From: Bacteroidota bacterium
GTDB taxonomy: Bacteria; Bacteroidota; Bacteroidia; AKYH767-A; OLB10
DNA: 64,000 bases
Assembly: GCA_016699635.1 (NCBI GenBank)
Contig: CP064983.1
Span: forward strand, 1,612,001-1,676,000
Direction: 5' to 3'
Shown here: one piece after another, positions 1 through 8,419 of the stretch
Layout: each line of letters begins with the position of its first letter
How positions within the stretch are numbered: the stretch's first letter is position 1
Made by a program: the position numbers and the translations under genes
Notes under the pieces: model-generated
Told to the model about the DNA's origin: nothing
The model's database searches: none
The model's input: the letters and a program-made list of their open reading frames with translations, nothing else

Positions 1-781
1 AGATTATTTCTAAGCTTTAAAATGTCTAACTGTAACTGTTGTTTTTCACTTTTTTCGGAAAGAAAGTTTTTTTCTACAAATAGTTTTTCATTTTCGACAA
101 ACTGTGTTTTAAATGCAAGTCCCAGAGTAAAAGTTGTGAGTTCCCCAATAACACAAACGATCAATGGCAGGGGTATGTCAAAGGGGATATTAAATCCTCT
201 GAACTCAAGAAAGCTAAGTGCAATATCAAATATTGAACCCACAGCAATTAATGACGCACCTGTCATAGCAAATCTGTCGAGTGGAATACTCTTCTTTAAA
301 AAGTTAATTATTATAAATAATCCCGCAGTGATTGTAATTATTGCAACAACATTAAAGATCATTTTCCAGACAGCAATATCAAGTGAAAGCCAGATAAAAA
401 ACGGGCTAAGTAGTGTGTAAGCAATCAGAAAAAACTCAAGGTTCTTTACCATTGTATTAATATCAGGTCGCCTGTGTTTTAAGTTCAAAAACTCACGCAT
501 AAATCTGAAGTAAAGAAGAATGCAAAGCAGCGGTGCTGATAGGTTTATATACTCATAATATCGCTCTGCAATTCCTGAAAAAGGATAAAAGTTTAAATAC
601 TTGTCGTAGTGGCTTAATCCAAAAACAATGACAAAAAACAAATAGGCAATATAAAACAGATAATCCTTCGGTGTTTGATAAGCCATTGCACAAAAACATA
701 AACAATCTGGAACGTAACTATAGAAACAAAGATGGTTAATCCATATAATTTACTTTCGTGTGTGTAGAACAAAAGATCCAT
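1..781 (-). CDS. 7TM-DISM sensor protein, 3' end outside window, one frameshift
   Basis: Membrane sensor whose C-terminus runs off the window. From the ATG at 781 the protein begins with a transmembrane helix (YGLTIFVSIVTFQ), then shifts frame near 669-671. It continues through about six more helices and a charged, probably coiled stretch (FVENEKLF, EKNFLSEKS). The helix pattern and the FMREFLNLK loop fit the 7TMR-DISM family, which usually feeds a histidine kinase, guanylate cyclase or similar output. That output domain is not visible here. A single missing base after CACCG explains the shift: restoring it joins WLIKHR to KDYLFYIAY. Without the correction a start at 686 would drop the first helix. 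The usual periplasmic DISMED2 domain is absent, so the gene may also be shortened at its N-terminus. Confidence 0.6.
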
Positions 782-1100
782 GCTTCGGAAATTTTGAGCC
801 TGTTTAATTATAGTGGTTTTTACTTCTGACTATACAATCATTTTCGGCTTAAAAAATGCTTGACTCAACAATGTTAACATTAATTGGGTATTTTACCATG
901 CTTTTTTGTACCAATGGTAATTTGAATATGTTAATGGAAAATATTTGTTTTATTTCCAGAAGATATTGCCAATTCCTACTGCAAAATACCGTCAATTACA
1001 TGCAGTAAACCAATCTTTACCGACATATTTTGTTAATACTTAAATGGTTCTATCTCCTGACAATCAATAGCCCTTAATAATAATTAACAAAAACAAGGTG
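782..1100. other. intergenic, AT-rich, no gene seen
   Basis: Divergent spacer between the minus-strand 7TM sensor and the DUF177-rpmF operon. I see no open frame with coding character, no tRNA fold and no clear terminator. The promoter at its right end is listed separately. Confidence 0.5.
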
Positions 1101-1127
1101 TTGGAATAGCGATTTTTTATACTTTTG
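1101..1127 (+). promoter_or_regulatory. Bacteroidota-type promoter of the DUF177-rpmF-plsX-fabH operon
   Basis: TTG at 1101-1103 and TACTTTTG at 1120-1127 match the TTG / TAnnTTTG pattern of the Bacteroidota primary sigma factor. The predicted transcript start (about 1134) leaves a leader of roughly 33 nt before the ATG at 1167. Confidence 0.55.
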
Positions 1128-1166
1128 CCCATTCGTTCCCAAAATAGGAAGTACGTAGTGGAAAAG

Positions 1167-1667
1167 ATGTCGAAATATAACCTGCATTATGCCGGTTTAA
1201 AAGAGGGGATACATGAGTTTGATTACTTACTGAATCAGGACTTTTTCGACATGTTTGAACACCCTATTGTTCAGGGAGCACATGTTCTTATTCATCTTAC
1301 CGTAAACAAAAGCACCACCATTGTGGTTCTGGAAATTAAAGCTAAAGGCACCGTACACGTACAGTGCCATCGTTGTCTTGAAGAGTTTGAGATGCCTTTG
1401 GATATAAGCAAGGCTATTATCGTTAAAACCTCTGGCGAAGACAAAGAAGTGGATGATGACAACATCATTTTAGCCGACAATGCCCACGATATTCATCTGG
1501 CACAGCATTTTTATGATGTAGTTTCATTAGCTATACCCATAAAAGTGACACATCCTGACAATGGCTGCAATGAAGAAACCCTTCGTACACTTGAAAAGTA
1601 TATGGTGAAGAATGAAAACACAAACGACCCGCGATGGGATATTTTAAAAAATGTAAGTAACAATTGA
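1167..1667 (+). CDS. DUF177 (YceD-type) protein
   Basis: 166-residue protein of the DUF177/YceD family, which is almost always encoded next to rpmF and has been linked to 23S rRNA or ribosome metabolism. The zinc-like CHRCLEEF motif typical of the family lies near residue 75. I place the start at the ATG at 1167 (MSKYNLHYAGLKEG), which matches the usual N-terminus and sits just downstream of a good promoter. An in-frame upstream start at 1125 would lie inside the -7 box. It is the first gene of an operon with rpmF, plsX and fabH, a common bacterial arrangement coupling ribosome protein supply with fatty-acid synthesis. Confidence 0.85.
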   Translation: MSKYNLHYAGLKEGIHEFDYLLNQDFFDMFEHPIVQGAHVLIHLTVNKSTTIVVLEIKAKGTVHVQCHRCLEEFEMPLDISKAIIVKTSGEDKEVDDDNIILADNAHDIHLAQHFYDVVSLAIPIKVTHPDNGCNEETLRTLEKYMVKNENTNDPRWDILKNVSNN

Positions 1668-1686
1668 TATTAAATAATTAAACGTC

Positions 1687-1872
1687 ATGCCAAATCCAAA
1701 ACACAAACACTCCAAGTCGAGAAGAGATAAGCGCAGAACACATTACAAGGCAGAAGCTCCAACCATTGCCATTTGTCCTACCACAGGCGAAACACATTTA
1801 TATCATCGTGCCTACTGGCATGAGGGCAAAATGTACTACAAAGGCAAGGTGGTTTTAGAAAAAGCTGTTTAA
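1687..1872 (+). CDS. rpmF: 50S ribosomal protein bL32
   Basis: 61-residue basic protein with the bL32 signature: [12 protein letters not shown] at the N-terminus and the [12 protein letters not shown] segment in the middle. It is a component of the large ribosomal subunit. The four-cysteine zinc site found in some bL32 forms is missing, as is common in this phylum. It lies 19 bp after the DUF177 gene and 15 bp before plsX, so the three are clearly co-transcribed. Length and sequence are normal for the family. Confidence 0.97.
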   Translation: MPNPKHKHSKSRRDKRRTHYKAEAPTIAICPTTGETHLYHRAYWHEGKMYYKGKVVLEKAV

Positions 1873-1887
1873 TCGCTGTATTCCTTT

Positions 1888-2856
1888 ATGATAAGGATAG
1901 GAGTTGATATTATGGGTGGAGATTATGCTCCACTCGAAACTACCTTAGGTGCAATTGCAGCATTAAATGACCTTTCGCCTCAGGAAGTACACCTGGTTCT
2001 AATAGGTGATGAGAAAAAAATAACAGAGATAATTGAAGGGCAGGGAGTCAACCCTAAGTCGTTTACAATTGTAAACGCTACAGAGGTGATTGAAATGTCT
2101 GACAGTGCAACACGTGCTTTCTCTCAGAAACCCAACTCAGGTATGGCCATTGGTTTTGGCCTGCTAAAACAAAACAAGATTGATGCCTTTGCCAGTGCCG
2201 GAAATTCCGGTGCTATGTTGGTTGGCAGCATGTTCAGCGTTAAAGCCATTAATGGTATTCAGCGTCCTGCTATCTCAACCATTTTACCACAGGAAGACGG
2301 CTCAACAGGAATTTTACTTGATGTTGGTGCCAATGCCGACTGTAAGCCCGAAGTGTTGCAACAATTTGGATTACTCGGTTCGCTGCTTGCAGAACATGTT
2401 TATCATATTGCATCACCACGTGTGGCTTTGATGAATATTGGTGAAGAGGAAGAAAAAGGAAACCTGCTTTCGCAACAGGCACATCAGTTGCTTAAAAACA
2501 CTAAAGAAATAAATTTTATCGGTAACGTTGAAGGGCGCGACTTGTTCAACAACAAAGCTGATGTCATTGTATGCGATGGCTTCACAGGTAATGTAATGCT
2601 TAAAGAAGCCGAATCACTTTATACGCTACTTAAAAAACGCGGTATTAAAGATGCATACTTCGACCGCTTTGATTATGAAAATTATGGTGGCACACCGGTG
2701 CTTGGTGTAAACGGAAATGTAATTATTGCACATGGCATTTCAAAATCGAAGGCCATCAAAAACATGATATTGCTTGCCAAAGAAGTTACCGAAGCCCATC
2801 TTGCAGAAAAAATCGCAACTTTTTTTCAAAACAACGTAGTTAATCAAACACTATAA
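1888..2856 (+). CDS. plsX: phosphate acyltransferase PlsX
   Basis: 322-residue soluble acyl-ACP:phosphate acyltransferase that makes acyl-phosphate for phospholipid synthesis. The N-terminal RIGVDIMGGDYAPLE motif, the SAGNSGAMLVGS stretch near residue 105 and the VCDGFTGNVMLK segment near residue 230 are diagnostic. The frame is intact and of normal length. It sits between rpmF and fabH in the operon, with only a few bases before fabH, linking phospholipid and fatty-acid initiation steps. Confidence 0.96.
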   Translation: MIRIGVDIMGGDYAPLETTLGAIAALNDLSPQEVHLVLIGDEKKITEIIEGQGVNPKSFTIVNATEVIEMSDSATRAFSQKPNSGMAIGFGLLKQNKIDAFASAGNSGAMLVGSMFSVKAINGIQRPAISTILPQEDGSTGILLDVGANADCKPEVLQQFGLLGSLLAEHVYHIASPRVALMNIGEEEEKGNLLSQQAHQLLKNTKEINFIGNVEGRDLFNNKADVIVCDGFTGNVMLKEAESLYTLLKKRGIKDAYFDRFDYENYGGTPVLGVNGNVIIAHGISKSKAIKNMILLAKEVTEAHLAEKIATFFQNNVVNQTL

Positions 2857-2865
2857 TTTTTTTTG

Positions 2866-3861
2866 ATGGAAAAAATCAGAGCTGCCATCACCGCTGTTCA
2901 TGCCTGGGTGCCGGACTATGTTCTTACAAACAAAGAACTGGAGACCATGGTTGAAACCAACGATGAGTGGATTCAAACAAGAACAGGAATTAAGGAACGC
3001 AGAATATTAAAAGATGCCGGTGAAGGTACTTCCAAAATTGGTGTTGAATCGGTAAACGGGCTATTAAAAAAGCGTGGCATACAGGCAGAAGAAATTGACT
3101 TGCTGATTTGTGCCACTACTACTCCTGATTTGGTTTTTCCGGCCACAGCAAATATTATTTGTGATAAAGTAGGTGCTAAAAATGCTTTTGGCTACGATAT
3201 TCAGGCAGCCTGTTCAGGATTTTTATTTGCATTGACTACTGCTTCAAAATTTGTTGAAAGCGGACAGTATAAAAAAGTTGTTGTTGTGGGTGCCGATAAA
3301 ATGTCGGCAATCATTGACTACAGCGACCGTGCCACCTGCATTATTTTTGGTGATGGTGGTGGTGCTGTATTATTAGAACCGGATACCAACGGTTACGGCA
3401 TTTACGATGCTGTTTTAAAAAGCGATGGCAGTGGACGACATTTTCTGCATCAGAAAGCAGGTGGTAGTGTGAAACCTCCAACTCATGCAACTATTGATGC
3501 CAAAGAACATTTTGTCTATCAGGAGGGGCAAACGGTTTTTAAGTTTGCTGTTAAAGGTATGGCTGATGTAAGTGCAGAAATTATGGAACGTAACAACCTG
3601 AGTGCAGATGATATTGCATGGCTTGTTCCACATCAGGCAAACAAAAGAATTATTGATGCTACTGCCAACCGAATGGGCATTGGCATGGAAAAAGTGATGC
3701 TCAACATTCAGAAGTATGGAAATACAACCAATGGCACATTACCACTCTGTTTATGGGAATGGGAAAAACAATTGCACAAGGGTGATAACCTGATTCTTGC
3801 CGCTTTTGGCGGAGGCTTTACTTGGGGAGCAGTTTATCTTAAATGGGCTTATAACAGCTAA
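2866..3861 (+). CDS. fabH: beta-ketoacyl-ACP synthase III
   Basis: 331-residue KAS III that condenses acetyl-CoA (or branched acyl-CoA) with malonyl-ACP to start fatty-acid synthesis. The Cys-His-Asn triad is visible: Cys in AACSGFLF near residue 113, His in VPHQANKR near 248, and Asn in YGNTTNGT near 280. The ATG at 2866 is preferred over an in-frame TTG one codon earlier. It is the last gene of the operon. accB and accC, which follow fabH in some relatives, are not present; a 346-bp gap follows instead. Confidence 0.96.
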   Translation: MEKIRAAITAVHAWVPDYVLTNKELETMVETNDEWIQTRTGIKERRILKDAGEGTSKIGVESVNGLLKKRGIQAEEIDLLICATTTPDLVFPATANIICDKVGAKNAFGYDIQAACSGFLFALTTASKFVESGQYKKVVVVGADKMSAIIDYSDRATCIIFGDGGGAVLLEPDTNGYGIYDAVLKSDGSGRHFLHQKAGGSVKPPTHATIDAKEHFVYQEGQTVFKFAVKGMADVSAEIMERNNLSADDIAWLVPHQANKRIIDATANRMGIGMEKVMLNIQKYGNTTNGTLPLCLWEWEKQLHKGDNLILAAFGGGFTWGAVYLKWAYNS

Positions 3862-4086
3862 GGAATTCATATTCTTAGAAAATACCAACCGCATTATTCA
3901 ATTCCGAAAAACTCTTTATTTCACTCTTAAAAAAGTTTAAATTTTTAGAGGTGCTTTGAAGAAAATTACAACAAAAATAAGGTTGTAATGAATGGTGGTG
4001 AAAATATAAAAGCAATCTATGGTAAACGAGCGTCTGCAATACCCATTCGATTAATAAAAGTCGCTACTTGTCTTTTTTAATTTCTG
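3862..4086. other. intergenic with one inverted repeat
   Basis: AT-rich spacer between fabH and the glycosyltransferase gene. I see no coding frame. It contains an exact 8-bp inverted repeat, listed separately. Confidence 0.5.
3965..3989. repeat. 8-bp inverted repeat, 9-nt spacer
   Basis: ATTACAAC (3965-3972) and GTTGTAAT (3982-3989) are exact reverse complements. No T-tract follows, so a simple intrinsic terminator is unlikely. It could be a protein-binding dyad or chance. Confidence 0.35.
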
Positions 4087-4117
4087 TTGAACAAAATCGA
4101 GTGAAAGTTTACTTTTG
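4087..4117 (+). promoter_or_regulatory. promoter of the glycosyltransferase gene
   Basis: TTG (4087-4089) and TACTTTTG (4110-4117), 20 bp apart, fit the Bacteroidota promoter consensus. They imply a leader of about 80 nt before the ATG at 4208. Confidence 0.55.
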
Positions 4118-4207
4118 CCTTTTATCTGATTCGGTTATTAATTTTAGTTTTTTTAATTATTAAACAGGAGAAGAGACTTGTTTATGATTAACTAAATATC
4201 TTAAAAA

Positions 4208-5323
4208 ATGAGAGTGTTACATTTTATTTGGTCTGCAAATTTTGGTGGTATAGAGAAGTTGGTAATCACTCTTGCGCAACAACAACAGTTAAATGAAAAT
4301 ATAAAGGTTTCGTTGCTGATAGGAATCAGAAAGGGAAATTTTCTTGAAATGATAGAGCAGGCAGGTCTGCACTGTGAATTTGCTGATATGAAATCAGGTC
4401 TGGATTTTTCCAGTAGTAAAATTAACCGACTCACAAAACTCATGTCATCATATGATGTGCTGCATATTCATACTTTCAACCCGGCTATAGCCTATGCGGC
4501 AATTAAATCAAAAATAAAAATAGTCTTTACTGTTCATGGGAACTTTGGGTTTGGCCGCAAGCGTACAATAAAGGATAAAGTATTACAATTTCTAAGCAGA
4601 TATTTTATCCGTAATCATGTAAATCACATTACTTACAACTCTGAATTTTGCCGTAACATTGCAATGGAGTTTTATAAAGTAAAAAAATCAACACCTGCAA
4701 CGCTAATCTACAATGCAATTGCAAATATTGAATTACCCATTCAGGATGAAAACGATCCAGCGATAAAGATAAAATCTTCAGATTTTATTGTAGGGACAGC
4801 CTCTCGTTTTGCAGGTAATAAACGAATTGATAGACTTATAGAAGCATTTGAAATCTTTTCTAAAAACAAACAGGATACAACATTACTCCTTACAGGTGAT
4901 GGTGTAAAGATGCAGGAGTTAAAGAATATTGTGAAGATAAAAAAATTAGAAAATCAGGTTGTCTTTACAGGTTTTAAAAAAAATGTTTTTGCATGGTTTA
5001 ACAAAATGAATGTATGTGTATTCCCATTCGAAAACGAGGCATTTGGTATCGTAGCAATTGAAGCTTTAATGCTAGGTAAGACAGTGATAGTTTTTTCAGA
5101 TGGAGGAGGAATTACAGAAGTCATCAAGCCGTTAAATAGACTTAATATTGTTGAAAGTACTGCACATCTTGTTGACAGGCTTAATTTCTATTATGACAAT
5201 AGGAATGTTTTAGCTGATGAACAAAACAACAACCGTCAATATGCATCACGTTTTAATATTTCTTCTAATGAGAAAGCTTATTTTGATGTTTACAAAGAAG
5301 TATTGAATAACACTTTAGAATGA
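4208..5323 (+). CDS. glycosyltransferase family 4
   Basis: 371-residue GT-B fold glycosyltransferase. The N-terminal Rossmann domain begins IWSANFGGIEKLVI, with the usual glycine-rich acceptor loop. The C-terminal domain carries GTASRFAGNKRIDRLI (near residue 197), the VFTGFKK segment, and the nucleotide-sugar site FPFENEAFGIVAIEAL with the EX7E pattern (near 275). It likely acts in the cytoplasm on an envelope polysaccharide or glycolipid; donor and acceptor cannot be read from sequence. It stands alone with its own promoter and no other sugar genes beside it. The frame is intact. Confidence 0.88.
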   Translation: MRVLHFIWSANFGGIEKLVITLAQQQQLNENIKVSLLIGIRKGNFLEMIEQAGLHCEFADMKSGLDFSSSKINRLTKLMSSYDVLHIHTFNPAIAYAAIKSKIKIVFTVHGNFGFGRKRTIKDKVLQFLSRYFIRNHVNHITYNSEFCRNIAMEFYKVKKSTPATLIYNAIANIELPIQDENDPAIKIKSSDFIVGTASRFAGNKRIDRLIEAFEIFSKNKQDTTLLLTGDGVKMQELKNIVKIKKLENQVVFTGFKKNVFAWFNKMNVCVFPFENEAFGIVAIEALMLGKTVIVFSDGGGITEVIKPLNRLNIVESTAHLVDRLNFYYDNRNVLADEQNNNRQYASRFNISSNEKAYFDVYKEVLNNTLE

Positions 5324-5404
5324 GATTGTTTTACTAAAACCATTTTTCAAGAGACGTATTATACAAACCTCCTCAGGAAGGTTACACACTTTTGGGAATT
5401 GTGG

Positions 5405-5593
5405 CTATCCATTGAAGATTTCATCTAATTTATTATTCAAGAATACAATTATAGTTGCATAACTATCCAAGTCAATTGGCCTATTAGCTTCCATTGTATA
5501 AATGTCATTTGTAAAGAGCGAAATGAAATCAGATAGTAATGAAGCAAGACTTGGTTTATCAGATACTTTAATCTTGTTTTTTATGTAAGTCAT
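5405..5593 (-). CDS. small hypothetical protein, coupled to the S74 surface-protein gene
   Basis: 62-residue predicted protein with no family I recognise. It has a basic N-terminus (MTYIKNKIKV) followed by a mostly helical acidic/hydrophobic body. Its ATG lies inside the last codons of the upstream S74 protein (26-bp overlap), a layout typical of translational coupling. No single-base change would fuse it sensibly to that protein. No signal peptide or membrane segment is evident. It could be spurious; the support is position and plausible residue composition only. Confidence 0.4.
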   Translation of the reverse strand: MTYIKNKIKVSDKPSLASLLSDFISLFTNDIYTMEANRPIDLDSYATIIVFLNNKLDEIFNG

Positions 5594-7622
5594 ATTTAGC
5601 CTCCAGTAATTCTATCTTTTTTAACAAATTAACATTTTGAATTGTCAGTTCCTGCACAGCTTTAACCAATGGTACAACAAAATCTGCATAGCTCAATGTA
5701 TAGGTATCATTCGTATTTTCCGGTTTATGAATTCCACTAAAATTATACCCTGAATTCTTAGCAGCCTCTTCTACTTCTTGTGCAATGAAGCCGGAATAAA
5801 TAATTTTTTCTTTTTGTTGTATTGCTGCATCATCATTAAATGAATGTTCATCGGTTCCAATAAAGCTACAATAAGATTTTATATCATAATTATACGATAC
5901 GGGGTTTAGCCGATTTATAAAATTTAGTCCCGGAATATTATTTTTCACATTGGTTTTAAATCTTCCATCAGAAATAATACTCCAGTTAACTGCGCCTCCA
6001 ATAGCTGTTACTGTAGCATTTCCGATTTTGACTTGTTGACTTGCTGTGGCTATTGCTCCATTACCAATAGCTGTAGAATTGCTAAAGCTTGCTGCATTTG
6101 CATCAGCCTGGTAACCTACAAAAGTACAGTTGGAGTATGATGTATAGCTATCGCCTGCCCCGGTTCCTATGGCAGTATTATTACCTGTGTTTCCGCTTGC
6201 GTTATATGCAGATAGTGTATTATATCCAACACCTACGTTGTTATGACTTGAAATATTCTGTGCAAGCGAATTACTTCCAATGGCAATATTAAAATTACCT
6301 GACAGATTATTTGTAAGTGTTAAAGCTCCAACGGAACTATTATCCTTACCAAGAGTATTAGCAGATTGTGCTCCAGAACCTACTGCAGTATTATTATTGC
6401 CGTTATTATTTTGTAAAGCTAAACTTCCTATGGCGGTATTAGCATTTCCTACAATATTTAGTTTTAATGAAAAATCACCTAATGCAGTGTTTGAATTGCC
6501 AATGGTGTTTGTATAAAGACTTTCATAACCAACAGCTGTATTAGATGTTCCACCATTATTACTTCGTAATGCCCGTGAACCAACTGCAACAATACCTGAA
6601 GCTTTATTAAAATATAAGGTACTGTCGCCAATTGCAACTACTCTGTTATTTGAAAGTCCGTCTGCAGCACATTTGTAGCCCAATACAGTATTGTAACTAC
6701 CTGTTGAATTATTTTGCAATGCAAATGCTCCCATTCCAATATTATAACTTCCGGTGTTGTTTTCATAAAGAGACAAGCTGCCGAATGCTATATTGTAGGT
6801 ACCTGAAGTGTTTTGTCTTAATGCAGTATGTCCGAATGCGCAATTATCAGATCCTGTATTATTAAACAAAGTTTCGGCTCCAAAAGCATTATTACTTATC
6901 CCGGGATTAGCAGCTTGCCTCATTGCTAAATAGCCAAAAGCATTGTTCCAAAAACCACCTTCAATATTTTGTAATGCACCGGCTCCAACAGCTGTGCTAT
7001 GCACACATGAAATGCATTGCTGCATAGTTTCACGACCAATGGCTGTATTTGAAAAAGTAGCAACTGCGTTTTGTAAAGATTTTGCGCCTACTGCTGTGTT
7101 TAATGTTCCAATTGTATTTGCCTCACCAGCTTTAGCACCAATAAATGTATTGTCAAAACCTGTAATGGTATTATTGAAGCCTGCAAGCTTGCCTAAAAAC
7201 ACATTTCTGCCAAGAAAGGTTCCTTCTTGTTGATCAATAAACCCAGCCTTTGTATTGTTGACCTTAATTAATAATGGCTGATTATCAGTAGTACCTAAAA
7301 AATTGGTTCCTGACGCTGTTCCTGCATCTCCAGTCAAACTCCAACCAATATTACTACCTACAGCAATCCACGCAATTCCATTGAAAAAGTAAAACTTATT
7401 CAGGTCACTATCATACACTAATAAGCCTGTAGCCGGTGCTGCAATCGTTATACGCAATGTCGTTGTCATGCGTGGTATTAAAATTCCTTTGTCAGTCGAA
7501 ACCATATCAAGCAATGCACTTGCATCGGGTGTAGGGTTGTTAATACCTACATTTGGTGCTTGTATTCTAATGTGTATTAGAAATAAAACAAAAGAGAAAA
7601 AGAGAGAATATTTGTTTGTCAT
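5568..7622 (-). CDS. secreted repeat protein with C-terminal peptidase S74 chaperone domain
   Basis: 684-residue surface protein. An N-terminal signal peptide (LFFSFVLFLIHIRIQA) precedes a conserved Bacteroidota N-terminal segment (ASALLDMVSTDKGILIPRM). From about residue 150 to 540 there are many imperfect repeats built on N-T-A-x-G and A-L-x-N-N, like the head repeats of trimeric adhesins. The C-terminus (about 555-684) is a peptidase S74 intramolecular chaperone: SDGRFKTNV carries the likely autocleavage serine, followed by GFIAQEVEE. A coiled-coil tail ends the protein. Such domains trimerise fibrous stalks and are then cleaved off. It is convergent to the glycosyltransferase and is preceded by a dyad shared with the peptide operon at 12.6 kb. 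Confidence 0.85.
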   Translation of the reverse strand: MTNKYSLFFSFVLFLIHIRIQAPNVGINNPTPDASALLDMVSTDKGILIPRMTTTLRITIAAPATGLLVYDSDLNKFYFFNGIAWIAVGSNIGWSLTGDAGTASGTNFLGTTDNQPLLIKVNNTKAGFIDQQEGTFLGRNVFLGKLAGFNNTITGFDNTFIGAKAGEANTIGTLNTAVGAKSLQNAVATFSNTAIGRETMQQCISCVHSTAVGAGALQNIEGGFWNNAFGYLAMRQAANPGISNNAFGAETLFNNTGSDNCAFGHTALRQNTSGTYNIAFGSLSLYENNTGSYNIGMGAFALQNNSTGSYNTVLGYKCAADGLSNNRVVAIGDSTLYFNKASGIVAVGSRALRSNNGGTSNTAVGYESLYTNTIGNSNTALGDFSLKLNIVGNANTAIGSLALQNNNGNNNTAVGSGAQSANTLGKDNSSVGALTLTNNLSGNFNIAIGSNSLAQNISSHNNVGVGYNTLSAYNASGNTGNNTAIGTGAGDSYTSYSNCTFVGYQADANAASFSNSTAIGNGAIATASQQVKIGNATVTAIGGAVNWSIISDGRFKTNVKNNIPGLNFINRLNPVSYNYDIKSYCSFIGTDEHSFNDDAAIQQKEKIIYSGFIAQEVEEAAKNSGYNFSGIHKPENTNDTYTLSYADFVVPLVKAVQELTIQNVNLLKKIELLEAKYDLHKKQD

Positions 7623-7648
7623 TGCAATTACAAATTATAACTACTGTA

Positions 7649-7656
7649 CAAACTTA
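7649..7656 (-). promoter_or_regulatory. -7 box of the S74 surface-protein gene
   Basis: Minus-strand TAAGTTTG is an exact TAnnTTTG match, 27 nt upstream of the ATG at 7622. The dyad centred at 7687.5 lies 31.5 bp upstream of its first base, a position suited to an activator. Confidence 0.6.
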
Positions 7657-7679
7657 CATCTGTTTAAAAACGAAGTAAA

Positions 7680-7695
7680 TACCATTTAAGTGGTA
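7680..7695. promoter_or_regulatory. 7-2-7 palindromic operator, copy 1
   Basis: TACCATT-TA-AGTGGTA, two heptamers with a 2-bp spacer and one mismatch between arms. The flanking GTAAA is also shared with copy 2 at 12686-12701. Back-to-back heptamers spaced by 2 bp are the classic target layout of NarL-type regulators, and a NarL-type regulator is encoded at 7751-8392. Confidence 0.65.
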
Positions 7696-7750
7696 GGTAT
7701 AAAAAAATATTCAGTACTTTAAGTTGTTGCTTGCTATTAAGAATGTAAGG

Positions 7751-8392
7751 TTACGATTCCGGATGTTTGCCATAAACTTTATTGATTGCTGCTGTACGTG
7801 AGTCAACCTGTAGCTTTTCATAAATATTATAAACATGTTTACGCACCGTTTCAACAGCGATTTCTTTTTTGGCTGCAATCTCTTTATACATCAAACCCTG
7901 TGCTAACAAATCCAAGACTTCTTTTTCGCGTGAGGTTAAAATCTCATTATTTATTACAGTTGTTTGTTTGTGCGAAAATGAATCTACCACTAAACGTGCA
8001 ATACTTGCACTCATAGGTGAACCACCGGATGCAATTTCACGAACTGCAGAAACTAACTTATCACCTGTATTGTTCTTTAGCACATAGCCCGTTGCTCCAT
8101 TACATAAGGCTTGAAAAATATATTGAGGGTTTTCAAAAACTGTGCTAATCAGAAATTGTACTGATGGTTTTTTAGGCTTAGCTTCAGCTACACATTCTAT
8201 ACCGGTTTTGCCGGGCATATTTATATCCATCACAACAACATTACAGTCAAAGTTTTCCCATGATTTTAAGAAATTTTCTCCATTAGAAAATGTTTTTATA
8301 ACTTCCATATCTTTTTCAGAACCGAGAATTGCCTCTGCTAACTCTCGTATTTCTTTATCATCCTCAACAAGAATTATTTTAATTTTTTTCAT
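7751..8392 (-). CDS. NarL/LuxR-type response regulator
   Basis: About 213-residue two-component response regulator. The receiver domain (residues 1-120) has the acidic pair in LVEDDKE, the phospho-acceptor Asp in VVMDINMPG and the conserved Lys in YVLKNNTG. The C-terminal LuxR helix-turn-helix (about 145-210) contains LTSREKEVLDLLAQG and VETVRKHVYNIYEKL. The start is taken at MKKIK (8392); a start two codons upstream (8398) is equally possible. It lies 27 bp after a histidine kinase gene on the same strand and is the last gene of the peptide/E1-like/kinase operon. It is the natural candidate to bind the 7-2-7 dyads at 7680 and 12686. Confidence 0.93.
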   Translation of the reverse strand: MKKIKIILVEDDKEIRELAEAILGSEKDMEVIKTFSNGENFLKSWENFDCNVVVMDINMPGKTGIECVAEAKPKKPSVQFLISTVFENPQYIFQALCNGATGYVLKNNTGDKLVSAVREIASGGSPMSASIARLVVDSFSHKQTTVINNEILTSREKEVLDLLAQGLMYKEIAAKKEIAVETVRKHVYNIYEKLQVDSRTAAINKVYGKHPES

Positions 8393-8419
8393 ATACACAT
8401 TATAGTATTACTAATGAAA

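Noticed and set aside
22..420. 132-codon plus-strand frame at the left edge
   Set aside because: It lies opposite the 7TM sensor coding strand, has low-complexity composition and no recognisable domain.
3965..3989. Inverted repeat as terminator of fabH
   Set aside because: No T-tract follows and it is about 100 bp downstream of the stop codon; kept only as a repeat.
6089..7233. Several plus-strand frames and regular repeats that could suggest small genes or a repeat array
   Set aside because: They are shadows of the S74 protein's internal repeats on the opposite strand. The repeats are protein-coding and not CRISPR-like.
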